Program-made: the position numbers and the translations under genes | The notes under the pieces: model-generated | The model's database searches: none | Told to the model about the DNA's origin: nothing | The model's input: only the letters and a program-made list of their open reading frames with translations | Assembly (NCBI GenBank): GCA_903970285.1 | Contig: CAJCHN010000080.1 | Location: forward strand, 1 to 64,000 | Reading direction: 5' to 3' | Source of the DNA: Rhodanobacteraceae bacterium | GTDB taxonomy: Bacteria; Acidobacteriota; Terriglobia; Terriglobales; Acidobacteriaceae | DNA: 64,000 bases | Shown here: in pieces, positions 29,591-39,576 of the stretch | Position numbering within the stretch: the stretch's first letter is position 1 | Layout of the letters: each line of letters begins with the position of its first letter

Positions 29591-31387
29591 CTAAGCGCGC
29601 GATTCCAGCAGTGCCGGCTTGCCGGCGCGTTTGCCCGAGAGCAGGAAGTGGTAGCCGCCGTAGGCCGCCCACAGGAAGGCGATGCCGAGCGCGATCAGCG
29701 GCTCGTGCGGGGTGCCGTAGCCGCCGTATGGTCCGATCAGGTAGAACGCCATGCAGGCAAGATTGGCCAGCAGACCGAATGCCGGGATCAGCAGGTGGCG
29801 AATCAGGCTGAAGTTCTGGTGCTTGTGATACGCAACCATGCACAGCGCGCAGCTCAGCGCGTAGAGCACGAAGGTGCCGAAGTTGGAGGCCAGGGTAACC
29901 GTGAGCAGGGTGTTCGGCAACGCGGCCATCTTCTCGTGCGTGGTGTAGCCGAAGCTTGAAAAGATGCCGTGGGGCAGCGCGGCAATGGTCGCGTCGGTGG
30001 GCGCGCCCGCGTCGCCGAACAGGATCGCGACGGCCACGCAGCCGATCACCGCGGAGATGACCGCGAGGGTCCAGATCGCCTTGTGCGGGGTCAGGTTGCG
30101 GGCATGCAGCCGCCCGAAGTCGCCACCCAGCTCGCGGTCTTTGCCCATGGCGTAGGTGACGCGCGCGCCGGTATTCATGCAGGAAAGCGTGGTGCCGATC
30201 AGCGCCAGGATGACGGTCGCGGCTTCGGCCAGCATGAAGATGCGTCCGTTGCCTTGTCCGAACAGCGCGTCCCCGACGATCACCATCATGTCGCCGATGG
30301 GCGCGGCGGAGTTTGCGGCGGACTGCATCGTGTAGCCGGAGTTGAGGAAGTAGTTGGCGGCAAAATACTCAAAGAAGTAAAAGACGCAGCCCTGCACCAG
30401 CAGCGAGGTCAGCACGGCGATGGGAACGTCGCGCCTGGCATTTTTTGCCTCCGCCCCCATGGTGGTGACCGATTCGAAGCCGACCAGGATGAGGATGGCG
30501 ATGGTCGCCTGCACGAAGACCCAGGAGAAGTGGTGCGGACTGACCACCGAAGCTGCCGTAGGATGCGAAAGAAAGTTGCCGGAGGCGTCGTAGTCCGGGT
30601 AGGCAATGTGGAACGGTACCGGCTTGCCGGAGGCGTCGAGCCGGGGCAGCGGGACGCCGTTCGCATCGCGCTGGATGGTGTCCGTGGTCACGCCGGCGGC
30701 GGTCACGGGTGCGGTCTTGAACTCGTACGGATAGGCCTCGCCGGAGGTGGCGTCGAACTGGTAGGCGACCGAACCGGGCTGGTGGTGCGAGCGGTACTGG
30801 ATGGCGAAGAAGGCAAAGATCAGCAGGGCGGTGATCTGGATGATGTTGATCACCAGATTGATGTTGGTGGAGCTGCTGACGCCGCGGTGCGCGATGTAGG
30901 CGATGGCGAACGAGAAGGCGACGGCGACCACCATCATGAACAGGATGCCGGGATTCGAAGCGGACATGAAATTGGGCCAGATCGTGCCGACCACGTAGCC
31001 GCAGACGATCCCCATGGTGCCGACCATCACGCCGGGATAGATCCAGTAATAGAGGTGCGATGCCCAGCCGACGATGAACTTCGAGATGCGGGCGTAGCGC
31101 CATGCCTTTTCGCGATTCAGGAAAGCCTGCTCGGCGAAGTAGTAGGAGCTGCCGGTGCCTGGGTAGAGCTTGGCCATCTCCGCGTAGCAGACCGCGGTGG
31201 AGAGACAGAGCAGCAGCGCGGCGACGATCCCCATCCACATGTCGGGTCCGGTGTTCTTGGTGGTGGACTGAATGTAGAAGGTAAGCCAGAGGAAGGCGCC
31301 GGGCGCGATAAGAGCCATCGCGTTGCTGGTGAGGCCGGTGAGGCCGAGCGTCGGTTTCATTTCGCCGGTTGCAGTCTCTTCTGGCAT
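29591..31387 (-). CDS. Amino acid permease, APC superfamily
   Basis: A 598-residue transporter with twelve or more helices. It starts with the APC pattern GLTGLTSNAMALIAPGAFLW, contains FVQATIAILILVGFESVTTMGAEAKNARRDVPIA (the family's helix 6 region and following GAEAKN loop), and TLSCMNTGARVTYAMGKDRELG. A ~75-residue hydrophilic insertion, rich in Pro, Asp and Gly (after IQYRSHHQ), separates two helices and is unusual. The frame is open to 31543; ATG 31387 has GGGAG at 5-6 nt. Substrate is unknown. Downstream (29465-29590) I see no gene. Confidence 0.88.
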   Translation of the reverse strand: MPEETATGEMKPTLGLTGLTSNAMALIAPGAFLWLTFYIQSTTKNTGPDMWMGIVAALLLCLSTAVCYAEMAKLYPGTGSSYYFAEQAFLNREKAWRYARISKFIVGWASHLYYWIYPGVMVGTMGIVCGYVVGTIWPNFMSASNPGILFMMVVAVAFSFAIAYIAHRGVSSSTNINLVINIIQITALLIFAFFAIQYRSHHQPGSVAYQFDATSGEAYPYEFKTAPVTAAGVTTDTIQRDANGVPLPRLDASGKPVPFHIAYPDYDASGNFLSHPTAASVVSPHHFSWVFVQATIAILILVGFESVTTMGAEAKNARRDVPIAVLTSLLVQGCVFYFFEYFAANYFLNSGYTMQSAANSAAPIGDMMVIVGDALFGQGNGRIFMLAEAATVILALIGTTLSCMNTGARVTYAMGKDRELGGDFGRLHARNLTPHKAIWTLAVISAVIGCVAVAILFGDAGAPTDATIAALPHGIFSSFGYTTHEKMAALPNTLLTVTLASNFGTFVLYALSCALCMVAYHKHQNFSLIRHLLIPAFGLLANLACMAFYLIGPYGGYGTPHEPLIALGIAFLWAAYGGYHFLLSGKRAGKPALLESRA

Positions 31388-31768
31388 GTGCTCTCCCTTG
31401 GTACCGTGAGGGGTGTAGGTTGGGTGCCGATCCGTTGCGTGGGTTCGGTGAGCGGGACGTGCTGCTTTGGACGGGTGTGAGGTTAGGATGCCACGAGACG
31501 CAACATTTTGGTAGCAGAAGTAAATCGTAGGTCGAACACCCACCCCCCTCGATTGTTGCTCATGTTCTTCACAACACGAGGCTTAGGTGTGGAACACGAC
31601 TTGTCACCGTCGCAGATGGTGTGCATACCCCAGGGACGAAATGAGTCGTTCAGCGCGATGGCGGATGTTGGCCGGCCAGGACTGTCAGCGCGTGCAGCGG
31701 CAATGGCATCCGTGCCGGGGGACAACCATGTACCGTTCGAAGCCATCCTTTCTATTCAGAGGTGTTCT
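31388..31768. other. 381-bp divergent intergenic region
   Basis: Separates the APC permease (minus) from a 61-residue protein (plus). One weak plus-strand promoter candidate is TTGTCA (31601-31606), 17-nt spacer, CATACC (31624-31629), which would leave a leader of about 130 nt. Short ORFs here show no features of a gene. No hairpin or riboswitch recognised. Confidence 0.4.
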
Positions 31769-31954
31769 ATGGCACAGGGAATCGACGCAACGAAGATACC
31801 GGGACGTCCGTCGCACGAGGCGGTGGAAGAGAGTGGCGCGGAGTCGAGCCAGAGCCGTCTGGACAAAGACGCGATGGAGAGTGCGAAGCGGGCGCAGAAT
31901 CGGATTCACACGGACGAGACCAACGTTCCCGGAAGCAGCGTCTTCACCAAGTAG
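31769..31954 (+). CDS. Small hydrophilic protein
   Basis: A 61-residue, highly charged protein without hydrophobic segments (MAQGIDATKIPGRPSHEAV ... SVFTK), rich in Ser, Glu, Asp and Lys and probably disordered. AGAGG ends 7 nt before the ATG, which decides the start within a longer open frame. Composition resembles small stress-induced proteins, but no family was recognised. Confidence 0.6.
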   Translation: MAQGIDATKIPGRPSHEAVEESGAESSQSRLDKDAMESAKRAQNRIHTDETNVPGSSVFTK

Positions 31955-32074
31955 CTTGAGCCCGACGGGACGCTGAGCCGCTAGATGCCTCACTGGAAGC
32001 GGGCCGGCATCGCGCATGACGCTCATCGCATAGCATCACGGCGCAGTGAAGTGGGATCCGAGAGGCGGAACGAA

Positions 32075-32123
32075 CCGGACAGAGTGAAACATCCGGACAG
32101 AGTGAAACGGAGAGTGAAACATC
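32075..32123. repeat. Short direct repeats in intergenic DNA
   Basis: CCGGACAGAGTGAAAC occurs at 32075-32090 and again at 32093-32108, with a third partial copy AGAGTGAAACATC at 32111-32123. The array directly precedes a hairpin. Confidence 0.7.
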
Positions 32124-32153
32124 AGGGGCGCCCTCGATTTTGGGGCGCCCCTG
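32123..32153. terminator. Strong hairpin between the small protein gene and nuoN
   Basis: A perfect 11-bp stem (32123-32133 with 32143-32153, CAGGGGCGCCC) with a 9-nt loop. It lies between convergent genes and could serve both strands, though the flanking T tract is poor. Confidence 0.55.
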
Positions 32154-32199
32154 GTGTCTTAAGAGTCCCCAGTTTCGGAGCGGAGTTCGAACCGGCCCG

Positions 32200-33726
32200 T
32201 CAATGCAAGCGATTTTCACCAACCACAGGATCCGCAGCTGAGGCCGGGTGGTTGAGTAGCGCGGAGGCTCCGCGGTTGGTCAGGTCGAGCACGCGGCCGG
32301 GAAGCACGCCCAGCACCAGCGTCGCCAGGGTGGCGATCGCGATACCCGCCTCAGCCGGCCACGGGAGTTGCGTGAACCGGGTCGGCTGGTTGCCGCCCTC
32401 CTCCGCGTGCCGCGCGTACATGGCGACCAGCAGACGCAGGTAGTAGAAGCAGGCTACGCCGGAGTTGAGCAGGCCGATCACGGCCAGGCCAGTATGGCCG
32501 CCGCCGATCGCCGCCGAGAATGCGTAGAACTTGCCGAAGAAGCCGCCGGTAAAGGGAATGCCGATCAGCGACAGCAGGAAGAACGCCAGCAAGCCGCCCA
32601 GCCAGGGCCGCCGCAGGGCGACTCCGGTGTAGTCTTCGAGCGTGCGAGTGTGCTCGGCGTAGCCGGTAATCTGCGTCACCACGGCGAAGGCCCCGACGTT
32701 CATCGCCGCGTAGGCCGCGGTGTAGAAGCAGGCGGCCGAGATGCCGGCTTCGGGCAGCGCGGTGAAGGCAGCCAGAAGGTACCCGGCGTGAGCGATCGAG
32801 GAGTACGCCAGCATGCGCTTGACGTTCCTCTGCTTGAGCGCGCCAAGGTTGCCGATGGTCATCGACAACGCGGCGAGAATCCATAGCAGGACGGCCCAGC
32901 GGGCGTGCATCGCCCCATAGCCGATGAAGGTGATGCGCAGCAGCACGGCGAAGGCGGCGGCCTTGGGCGCGGTCGACATGAGCCCGACCACCGGCGCCGG
33001 AGCGCCCTGGTAGACATCGGGAGTCCACACGTGGAACGGGGCGGCCGAGACCTTGAAGCCGAGGCCGATCAGGATCATGCCGAGCGCCAGGAAGGCCAGC
33101 GGGCTGAACTCCTGCGTACCCAGCGCGGCCGCGATGGCGGCGATCGAGGTCGATCCCGTGGCACCGAACGAAAGCGCGATGCCATAAAGAAAGAACGCGG
33201 TCGCAAACGATCCCAGCAGGAAGTACTTGATCGCCGACTCCGCGCCGGCGGCCTTGCCCTTGCGGAATCCGGCCAGGATGTACGTCGAAATGGATGATAT
33301 TTCCAGGCCGATGAAGACCATTAGCAACTCGACCGAGCAGGTCATCAGCATCATGCCGACGGCACCGAAGAGTACCAGCGCGAAGTACTCGCCGGCGTGC
33401 CCGGAGTTGCCGGCCGTTTCACCCGCCCAGCCGTCGAAGTAGTCCAGCGAGCCGAGCAGCGTCACCAGCACCACGCCGGCGATCAGCAGATGGAAGAAGA
33501 CCGAAAACGCGTCCACCTGGATGGTGCCGGAGAAGGCGAGCGTGGACCCGAAGCCAATCTGGTACCAGCTCGCCGCTCCCGCCGCGAGCGTCGCCAGGAT
33601 CGCCAGCCAGCCCAGCGGCTTGCGCGAGGCCTTCAGCGGCAGCACCGGCTCGGCCATCATCACCACCACCCCGGCCACCGTCAGGATGCCTTCGGGCAGC
33701 AGCGCAAGAGTATTCGCGTTCATCAT
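32200..33726 (-). CDS. nuoN: NADH-quinone oxidoreductase subunit N
   Basis: NuoN is one of three antiporter-like membrane subunits of complex I. The 508-residue protein has about 14 helices and the family signatures [58 protein letters not shown] and [19 protein letters not shown], with the conserved Glu in helix 5 and Lys in helix 7. It is the last gene of the cluster. The frame is open to 34824, but the upstream part overlaps nuoM in another frame; the ATG at 33726 overlaps the nuoM stop (TGATG) and an in-phase ATG follows directly. Confidence 0.95.
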   Translation of the reverse strand: MMNANTLALLPEGILTVAGVVVMMAEPVLPLKASRKPLGWLAILATLAAGAASWYQIGFGSTLAFSGTIQVDAFSVFFHLLIAGVVLVTLLGSLDYFDGWAGETAGNSGHAGEYFALVLFGAVGMMLMTCSVELLMVFIGLEISSISTYILAGFRKGKAAGAESAIKYFLLGSFATAFFLYGIALSFGATGSTSIAAIAAALGTQEFSPLAFLALGMILIGLGFKVSAAPFHVWTPDVYQGAPAPVVGLMSTAPKAAAFAVLLRITFIGYGAMHARWAVLLWILAALSMTIGNLGALKQRNVKRMLAYSSIAHAGYLLAAFTALPEAGISAACFYTAAYAAMNVGAFAVVTQITGYAEHTRTLEDYTGVALRRPWLGGLLAFFLLSLIGIPFTGGFFGKFYAFSAAIGGGHTGLAVIGLLNSGVACFYYLRLLVAMYARHAEEGGNQPTRFTQLPWPAEAGIAIATLATLVLGVLPGRVLDLTNRGASALLNHPASAADPVVGENRLH

Positions 33727-35381
33727 CAGTAGAGCCTGCCTTCCGGTGCGTTCACGGCCGCGCGGGCCTGGCTGTCTTTTGCGTCCGTACCCTGTTTGCC
33801 CGTCGGCTCGGGAGCATAGCTTTCGCTCCCGGACTTCAGCGTCGAGCCGGGATGCGATGTCGTACCTGCATTGACCTTCGCTCCGTCGAAGCTCACCCGC
33901 TTCGCAGCCATCGCCGTACCGTTGCGGTCGATCGTCTTGAGGAAAAGCGGGGAACACAGACCCATGAGCAGGAACATCGCGACAAATGGCCACAGCGCCA
34001 GGTGCTCGCGGGCGTCGAGATCGCGCGGCGTCACCTCTTCGCTGACCACGCCGAGATAGCCGTAGAAGACGCGCTGGATCATCAGCAGCATGTAGCCCGC
34101 GCTGAGGATGACGCCGGTGGTCGCAAGCACCGTCCAGAAGACGTGGAAGCCGGACTGCATGGAGCCGGAGAGGATCAGGAACTCGCCCACGAAGCTGTTG
34201 AGCATGGGCAGGCCGACCAGCGAAAGCGTGGTGATGACGTACAGCGTCACCATCCAGGGCAGTTGCGCGGCGAGCCCGCCGAGGTCGCGCATGTCGTAAG
34301 TCCCATAGCGCTCGTAAAGAAAGCCCAGCAGCAGGAAGAGGGCGCCGCCCGATATACCGTGGTTCAGAATCTGGTAGATGCCGCCATCGAGCCCGGCGAT
34401 GGTGAAGGTAAAGATGCCCAGCACAATGAACGAAAGATGGCTCAGCGTGGAGTAGGCGGCCAGCTCCTTCATGTCCTTGCGGGTGATGGCGATCAGCGCG
34501 CCGTAGACGATGCCGACCGAGCCGAGCACCATCATCAGCGGAGCAATGCGGTGCGACTGTTCGGGAAAGATGCCGAACGAAAAGCGCAGGATGGAGTAAA
34601 GCCCGGTCTTGCCCGCAAGCACCATCACCGCGGCCGTAGGCGCCTCGACGATGGCATCCTTCAGCCAGCCGTGCAGCGGAAAGATGGGCACCTTCACCGC
34701 GAAGGCGAACAGGAACGCCAGCGAGCACAGCCACAGCGCGGCGGCGTTGCCGGAGATGGCATGGGTGCGCGCCAGCATCATCAGCCGCGGCAGGTCGAAC
34801 GTGCCGGTCTTGACGTACAGCCACAGCATGCCCACCAGCAGCAGCGCCGACGGAATGAAGTTGTACAGGAAGTACTTGATTCCGGCGCGGCGCCGGTCCT
34901 TGGTGCGGCCGAAGGTCGCAATCAGCACGGTCATGGGCACCAGCGACAGCTCAAAGAACGCGTAGAAGAGGAACAGGTCCAGCGCGGCGAACAGGCCCAG
35001 CATCGCCACCTGCTGCAGCAGGAACAGCACGTAAAAGGTCTTCCTGCGCTCGCCGATCGCATTCCAGCTTGCCAGCACGCCCAGCGGAGCAAGAAAGCCG
35101 GTGAGCACCACCAGCCACATGCCCAGGGCATCCACGCCCAGGTGGTAGCGGATGGCGGGCGCGGCGATCCACGGCGTGTCCTGCGCGAACTGAAACGTTC
35201 CGGCGGGCGCGGCTGCGTCGTAGTGGGCGGGCAGATGCAGCGTCAACGCGAAGGTGATCAGCGTCACCAGCAGCGCGCCCCACTGCATCGTCCGGCCCTT
35301 GTCCGGCAGCAGCGTCAGCACCGCCGCGCCCAGCAGCGGGAAGAAGACGATGAGGCTCAAGATGATGTGATCCAGGTTCAT
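33726..35381 (-). CDS. nuoM: NADH-quinone oxidoreductase subunit M
   Basis: An antiporter-like proton-channel subunit. Motifs include [48 protein letters not shown] and [19 protein letters not shown]. At 551 residues it is longer than usual (about 500-510): after the last helix ([22 protein letters not shown]) there is a ~70-residue hydrophilic tail rich in Gly, Ser, Lys and Asp that has no counterpart in common NuoM. It is coupled to nuoN by a 1-nt overlap and follows nuoL by 37 bp. Confidence 0.95.
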   Translation of the reverse strand: MNLDHIILSLIVFFPLLGAAVLTLLPDKGRTMQWGALLVTLITFALTLHLPAHYDAAAPAGTFQFAQDTPWIAAPAIRYHLGVDALGMWLVVLTGFLAPLGVLASWNAIGERRKTFYVLFLLQQVAMLGLFAALDLFLFYAFFELSLVPMTVLIATFGRTKDRRRAGIKYFLYNFIPSALLLVGMLWLYVKTGTFDLPRLMMLARTHAISGNAAALWLCSLAFLFAFAVKVPIFPLHGWLKDAIVEAPTAAVMVLAGKTGLYSILRFSFGIFPEQSHRIAPLMMVLGSVGIVYGALIAITRKDMKELAAYSTLSHLSFIVLGIFTFTIAGLDGGIYQILNHGISGGALFLLLGFLYERYGTYDMRDLGGLAAQLPWMVTLYVITTLSLVGLPMLNSFVGEFLILSGSMQSGFHVFWTVLATTGVILSAGYMLLMIQRVFYGYLGVVSEEVTPRDLDAREHLALWPFVAMFLLMGLCSPLFLKTIDRNGTAMAAKRVSFDGAKVNAGTTSHPGSTLKSGSESYAPEPTGKQGTDAKDSQARAAVNAPEGRLY

Positions 35382-35418
35382 TCGATCCCTATCCAGTCCG
35401 TACTTTCCCTGCCCTGTG

Positions 35419-37467
35419 CTACCGGGCGAATGCCACGTGGCCCAAACCGAAGATCATGATCGCCATGACCAGTGCCGCGCCAAACGCCAGCCAGCCTGCG
35501 TACGAGCGGAGATTGCCCGATTGCATCCGCCGCGCCGCCTCGCTGAAGTCCATGGCGATCCAGCCGGCGAACTTGCCCAGACCGTCGACGACCATGCGGT
35601 CGCCGAGGCCGTACAGCACCATGCGCGTGGCCCCGAGCACGCAGGTCACGAAGACGAACTGATAGATCTCGTCCATGTAGAACTTGTGCTCGACCAGCGA
35701 GTAGACCGGCGCGAACTTCTTCGCCAGCCCTGCCGCCGCGCCCGGTTTCTTCCAGTAAAAAAGATAGGCCAAGTAGAAGCCGATCAGCGCCGTCGCCACC
35801 GAAACGGCCGCCAGTGCGAGCTCGCCGCCGTGCGACTCCTGCGCGGGCGCAGTCCCCGCCTCAAGCGATCCAGCGGAGACGAAGACAGGATCGAGAAACC
35901 GTCCGATCTCGTTGTGGCCGCCCAGCGCCGCCGGAACCCCGACCCAGCCGCCAATCAACGAAAGCAGCGCCAGCACGGCCAGCGGAAGCAGCATCACCCA
36001 GGGCGATTCATGGACCCCATGCGGATGCGTCGTCTGCGCATCGTCGTGCTCGGCCTCGATCACCAGAGTCGAGGTGGAGCTGGCATGCACCGGCGCGCCG
36101 TGATCCGCCAGTTGGTGGTCCCCGGTAAAGCGCTCCGCGCCGAAGAAGGTCTTGAACCACAGCCGGAACATATAGAACGAGGTGATGCCCGCGGTGACCA
36201 GGCCCACCAGCCAGAGCAGCTTGTCGAGCCCGTTCGGGCTGGCGAAAGCGCGGTACAGAATCTCATCCTTCGAAAAGAAGCCGGCGAACGGCGGGATGCC
36301 GGCAATCGCCAGCACGCCGGCAGACATGGTGTAGAACGTGACCGGAATCCGCTTGCGCAGACCGCCCATGTTGCGCATGTCCTGCTCGCCTGAGAGCGCG
36401 TGAATGACCGAGCCGGCCGCGAGGAAGAGCAGCGCCTTGAAGAAGGCGTGGGTGACCAGGTGGAAGATCGCCGCCGCGTACGCCCCCACTCCGCAGGCCA
36501 GGAACATGTAGCCAAGCTGCGAGATGGTCGAGTAGGCCAGCACCCGCTTGATGTCGTGCTGCACCATGCCGAGAATGGCCGCATACAAGGCGGTCAGCGT
36601 CCCGATGACCGCGACCACCCCCAGCGCGAACGGCGACCGGTCGAAGAGCGTATGGCAGCGCGCCACCATGTAGACGCCGGCCGTCACCATGGTGGCGGCG
36701 TGGATGAGCGCCGACACCGGCGTCGGACCTTCCATCGCGTCGGGCAGCCAGACGTACAGCGGAATCTGCGCCGATTTGCCGGTCGCCCCGACCACCAGCA
36801 GCAGCGCGATCGCGGTCAGATATCCGCCGTGCGCCGGGCTCGCGCTCACCCGGGCGAAGACCTCGCTGAAGCTGAGCGTGCCGAAGTGAGCGATCAGCAG
36901 AAACATCGCCAGCAGAAACCCGAAGTCGCCGATCCGGTTGACGATGAACGCCTTCTTGCCCGCATCCGACGCCGAACGCTTCTTGAAATAGAAGCCGATC
37001 AGCAGGTACGAGGCCAGGCCGACACCCTCCCACCCGACAAACAGCAGCAGAAAGCTCTCCGCCAGAACCAGCACCGACATGAAAAACATGAACAGGTTCA
37101 GATAAGCAAAAAAACGCCAGTAACCCTCTTCGTGCGCCATGTACCCGACGGAGTACACGTGGATGACGAAGCCGACGCCGGTCACCACCGCCAGCATGAT
37201 CATGGTCAGATGGTCGACGGTGAAGGCGAAGTCGACGTGGAAGCCGGTCACCGCGATCCACGGCGTGGATGTGACGGTCATCGCAAGCGGAGCCCCGGCG
37301 GCACTCATGGTCACCCACAGCCAGGCCACGATCGCCGCCGGCACCGCTGTAAACAGCAGCGCAATCGCCGTGACCAGGGCACGCGGCAGCCTTCGCCCGA
37401 GGGTTCCGTTCAAAACGAAACCGGCAAACGGAAGCAGCGGGATGGTCCAGAGCAGGAAAGGCGGCAT
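35419..37467 (-). CDS. nuoL: NADH-quinone oxidoreductase subunit L
   Basis: The distal antiporter-like subunit, which also carries the long lateral helix of complex I. The 682-residue protein starts PPFLLWTIPLLPFAGF and shows LFFVGWEGVGLASYLLIGFYFK, QIPLYVWLPDAMEGPTPVSALIHAATMVTAGVYM and MVQHDIKRVLAYSTISQLGYMFLA. The C-terminal part has the expected hydrophilic region and last helices. The open frame extends over nuoK, but the ATG at 37467 is 24 bp after the nuoK stop and fits the family start. Confidence 0.95.
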   Translation of the reverse strand: MPPFLLWTIPLLPFAGFVLNGTLGRRLPRALVTAIALLFTAVPAAIVAWLWVTMSAAGAPLAMTVTSTPWIAVTGFHVDFAFTVDHLTMIMLAVVTGVGFVIHVYSVGYMAHEEGYWRFFAYLNLFMFFMSVLVLAESFLLLFVGWEGVGLASYLLIGFYFKKRSASDAGKKAFIVNRIGDFGFLLAMFLLIAHFGTLSFSEVFARVSASPAHGGYLTAIALLLVVGATGKSAQIPLYVWLPDAMEGPTPVSALIHAATMVTAGVYMVARCHTLFDRSPFALGVVAVIGTLTALYAAILGMVQHDIKRVLAYSTISQLGYMFLACGVGAYAAAIFHLVTHAFFKALLFLAAGSVIHALSGEQDMRNMGGLRKRIPVTFYTMSAGVLAIAGIPPFAGFFSKDEILYRAFASPNGLDKLLWLVGLVTAGITSFYMFRLWFKTFFGAERFTGDHQLADHGAPVHASSTSTLVIEAEHDDAQTTHPHGVHESPWVMLLPLAVLALLSLIGGWVGVPAALGGHNEIGRFLDPVFVSAGSLEAGTAPAQESHGGELALAAVSVATALIGFYLAYLFYWKKPGAAAGLAKKFAPVYSLVEHKFYMDEIYQFVFVTCVLGATRMVLYGLGDRMVVDGLGKFAGWIAMDFSEAARRMQSGNLRSYAGWLAFGAALVMAIMIFGLGHVAFAR

Positions 37468-37490
37468 GGGTTCTCTTGTTGTCCTTGAAG

Positions 37491-37802
37491 CTAGTTGTTC
37501 ATCAGGTTGATTTGGTCGACGTTCAGGGTTCGCCGCGAACGGAAGATGGCGATGATGATGGCGAGCCCGACCGCGGCCTCGGCCGCAGCGACCACCATGA
37601 CGAAAAAGACGAAGATCTGGCCGGAGATGGCATGCCAGCGATGCGCGAAGGTGACAAAGGTCAGGTTGACCGCGTTCAGCATCAGCTCGATCGACATGAA
37701 GACGGAGATGATGTTGCGCTTGATCAGGAACGCCGCGACGCCGATCGAAAACAGCATGGCCGCCAGGATCAGGTAGGCTGCGAGAGGCACTTCGGTCATC
37801 AT
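37491..37802 (-). CDS. nuoK: NADH-quinone oxidoreductase subunit K
   Basis: A 103-residue three-helix membrane subunit. The two functional membrane glutamates are present: one in [12 protein letters not shown] and one in [13 protein letters not shown]. It begins inside the nuoJ stop region (4-bp ATGA overlap), and a second ATG follows the first, so the start is either 37802 or 37799. Confidence 0.95.
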   Translation of the reverse strand: MMTEVPLAAYLILAAMLFSIGVAAFLIKRNIISVFMSIELMLNAVNLTFVTFAHRWHAISGQIFVFFVMVVAAAEAAVGLAIIIAIFRSRRTLNVDQINLMNN

Positions 37803-38320
37803 GGCTGGGCTCCCGCATCGTCCTTGCGCGCCAGCACCACGGCTCCCAGAATGGCCACCAGGATAAGGATGCTGGTCACCTCAAACGGCAGCAGCAGCCG
37901 CGTAAACAACAACTGGCTGATCTGCGCGATATTGCTGGTTCCGCCGGCTACCGCATTGCTCAGATGGACGCCGCCAATGATCGTGCTCTGAGTCAGAAAC
38001 ACATAGCTGAGCAGGCAGAAGACCGCCGTCGCGCCCGGAATTCCCGCAAAGTAGGCCGCCTTGCTTCCGGTCGTGCGTTCCTCTTCGCCCGCATTCAGCA
38101 GCATGATGACGAAGACGAACAGCACCATGATGGCGCCTGAGTAGACGATCACCTGCGCGGCTGCGAGAAACTCCGCGCCCAGCGTCCAATAAAGCACCGC
38201 CAGCGACAGCATCACCACCACCAGCGAGAGCGCGCTATTGATCGGATGCCGCTGCAGCAGCAGGTTCAGGGCTCCTGCGATGGCCAGCGCGGCGAAGATG
38301 ATAAAGAGGGCAAGTTGCAT
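37799..38320 (-). CDS. nuoJ: NADH-quinone oxidoreductase subunit J
   Basis: A five-helix membrane subunit (173 residues). Typical segments are [49 protein letters not shown] and the C-terminal [22 protein letters not shown]. The frame extends to a TTG at 38353; ATG 38320 matches family starts. There is no nuoI gene between this and nuoH: the 150-bp gap has no ferredoxin-like ORF. Confidence 0.94.
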   Translation of the reverse strand: MQLALFIIFAALAIAGALNLLLQRHPINSALSLVVVMLSLAVLYWTLGAEFLAAAQVIVYSGAIMVLFVFVIMLLNAGEEERTTGSKAAYFAGIPGATAVFCLLSYVFLTQSTIIGGVHLSNAVAGGTSNIAQISQLLFTRLLLPFEVTSILILVAILGAVVLARKDDAGAQP

Positions 38321-38473
38321 GGTCTGGCGAAATCCCTTCGCTGGTTCCTTCAACCGGAAGCGCGGCTTGTGGGCTCAGCTTGTCTGGACGATTCTAAAAC
38401 AGCATAGACCGTTCGGCGGCGAAACGCCGAACTTCCGGGCGGTTAAAATCGGCTCCCCATACCGGCCGCCGCT

Positions 38474-39532
38474 CTACCCGCGCAGGGCCAGGTACAGACT
38501 GGTAGCGATGATATTCAGCATGGCGACCGGCAGCAGAAACTTCCAGCCAAAGCTCATCAACTGGTCGTAGCGGAAGCGCGGCAGCGTCGACCGAACCCAG
38601 ATGAAGAGAAACAGGAAGCAGAAGATCTTCAGCACAAACCAGAAGATGGGCAGGATGGCCGCGACCACCGGACCGCCGAAGTCCGGAATCAGGTGCCCGA
38701 ACGGGCTGGATGCGCCGCCGAAAAACAGCAGCGTCGCCACGCATCCGACGGTGATCATGTTGGCATATTCGGCCATGAAGAACATGGCGAACTTCATCGA
38801 CGAATACTCGGTGTGATACCCGGCGGTCAGCTCCGATTCCGCCTCCGGCAGATCGAACGGCGAGCGGTTGGTCTCGGCGTAGGCGGCCATCAGGTAGACA
38901 AAGAAGCCGACAATCTGGAAGCCGCCCAGCACATTCCAGCTCCACGCGCCATGCGCCGCCTGGGAGCTGACGATGGTGCGAAGGTTGAGCGAACCCGCGC
39001 GCAGCACCACGCCCACCAGCGAAAGCCCCAGCGCAAGCTCATAGCTGACCATCTGCGAGGTGGCGCGCAGACTGCCCAGCAGCGCGTACTTGTTGTTGCT
39101 CGACCAGCCCGAGAGCGCGATGCCGTAGACCCCGATCGAGGTGACGCCGAGGATCACCAGCAGACCGATGTTCACGTTCGAAATCTCGAACAGGTCGACA
39201 CCATGAAAGGTCGTCAGCGGGCCAAACGGCACCACCGAGATCGAGATCAGCGCGCAGCCCAGGGCGATCACCGGGGCCAGCAGGAAGAGCGGACGCTCGA
39301 CCAGGATCGGCGTCAGGTCCTCCTTCAGGAACAGCTTGATCCCGTCGGTCAGCGGCTGCAGCAGGCCAAACGGCCCGGTCCGCGAAGGCCCCCAGCGGTT
39401 CTGCATCCGGCCGATCACCTTGCGTTCGAGCAGCACGGTGTACGCCACCGCGGTGAGCGTGATCAGCAGCACGACGACCACCTTCAGCAGGCTCAGCAAG
39501 AAGAAAATCTGGAATGGGGTCAGGTTATTCAA
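38474..39532 (-). CDS. nuoH: NADH-quinone oxidoreductase subunit H
   Basis: NuoH forms the quinone chamber with the peripheral arm. The 352-residue protein carries ERKVIGRMQNRWGPSRTGPFGLLQPLTDGIKLFLKED near the N-terminus, SLVGVVLRAGSL, and the acidic loop ETNRSPFDLPEAESELTAGYHTEYSSMKFAMFFMAEY, all diagnostic. It lies 44 bp after nuoG. A retained NuoH loop shows that docking surfaces for NuoB/NuoD/NuoI should exist, although nuoB and nuoI are not here. Confidence 0.96.
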   Translation of the reverse strand: MNNLTPFQIFFLLSLLKVVVVLLITLTAVAYTVLLERKVIGRMQNRWGPSRTGPFGLLQPLTDGIKLFLKEDLTPILVERPLFLLAPVIALGCALISISVVPFGPLTTFHGVDLFEISNVNIGLLVILGVTSIGVYGIALSGWSSNNKYALLGSLRATSQMVSYELALGLSLVGVVLRAGSLNLRTIVSSQAAHGAWSWNVLGGFQIVGFFVYLMAAYAETNRSPFDLPEAESELTAGYHTEYSSMKFAMFFMAEYANMITVGCVATLLFFGGASSPFGHLIPDFGGPVVAAILPIFWFVLKIFCFLFLFIWVRSTLPRFRYDQLMSFGWKFLLPVAMLNIIATSLYLALRG

Positions 39533-39576
39533 GGCGTTTTCCTGGCTCTCTTTTTGTAGCTACAGTTGATCTCCAT

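Noticed and set aside
34200-34824. Extension of nuoN into nuoM
   Set aside because: Arg-rich out-of-frame translation of nuoM; the TGATG junction marks the true nuoN start.
33852-35459. 535-residue plus-strand ORF over nuoM
   Set aside because: Very high Gln/Arg/His content, no family pattern, and fully covered by a certain gene on the other strand.
38321-38473. Possible nuoI between nuoJ and nuoH
   Set aside because: Only ~150 bp and no CxxCxxCxxxCP pairs in any frame.
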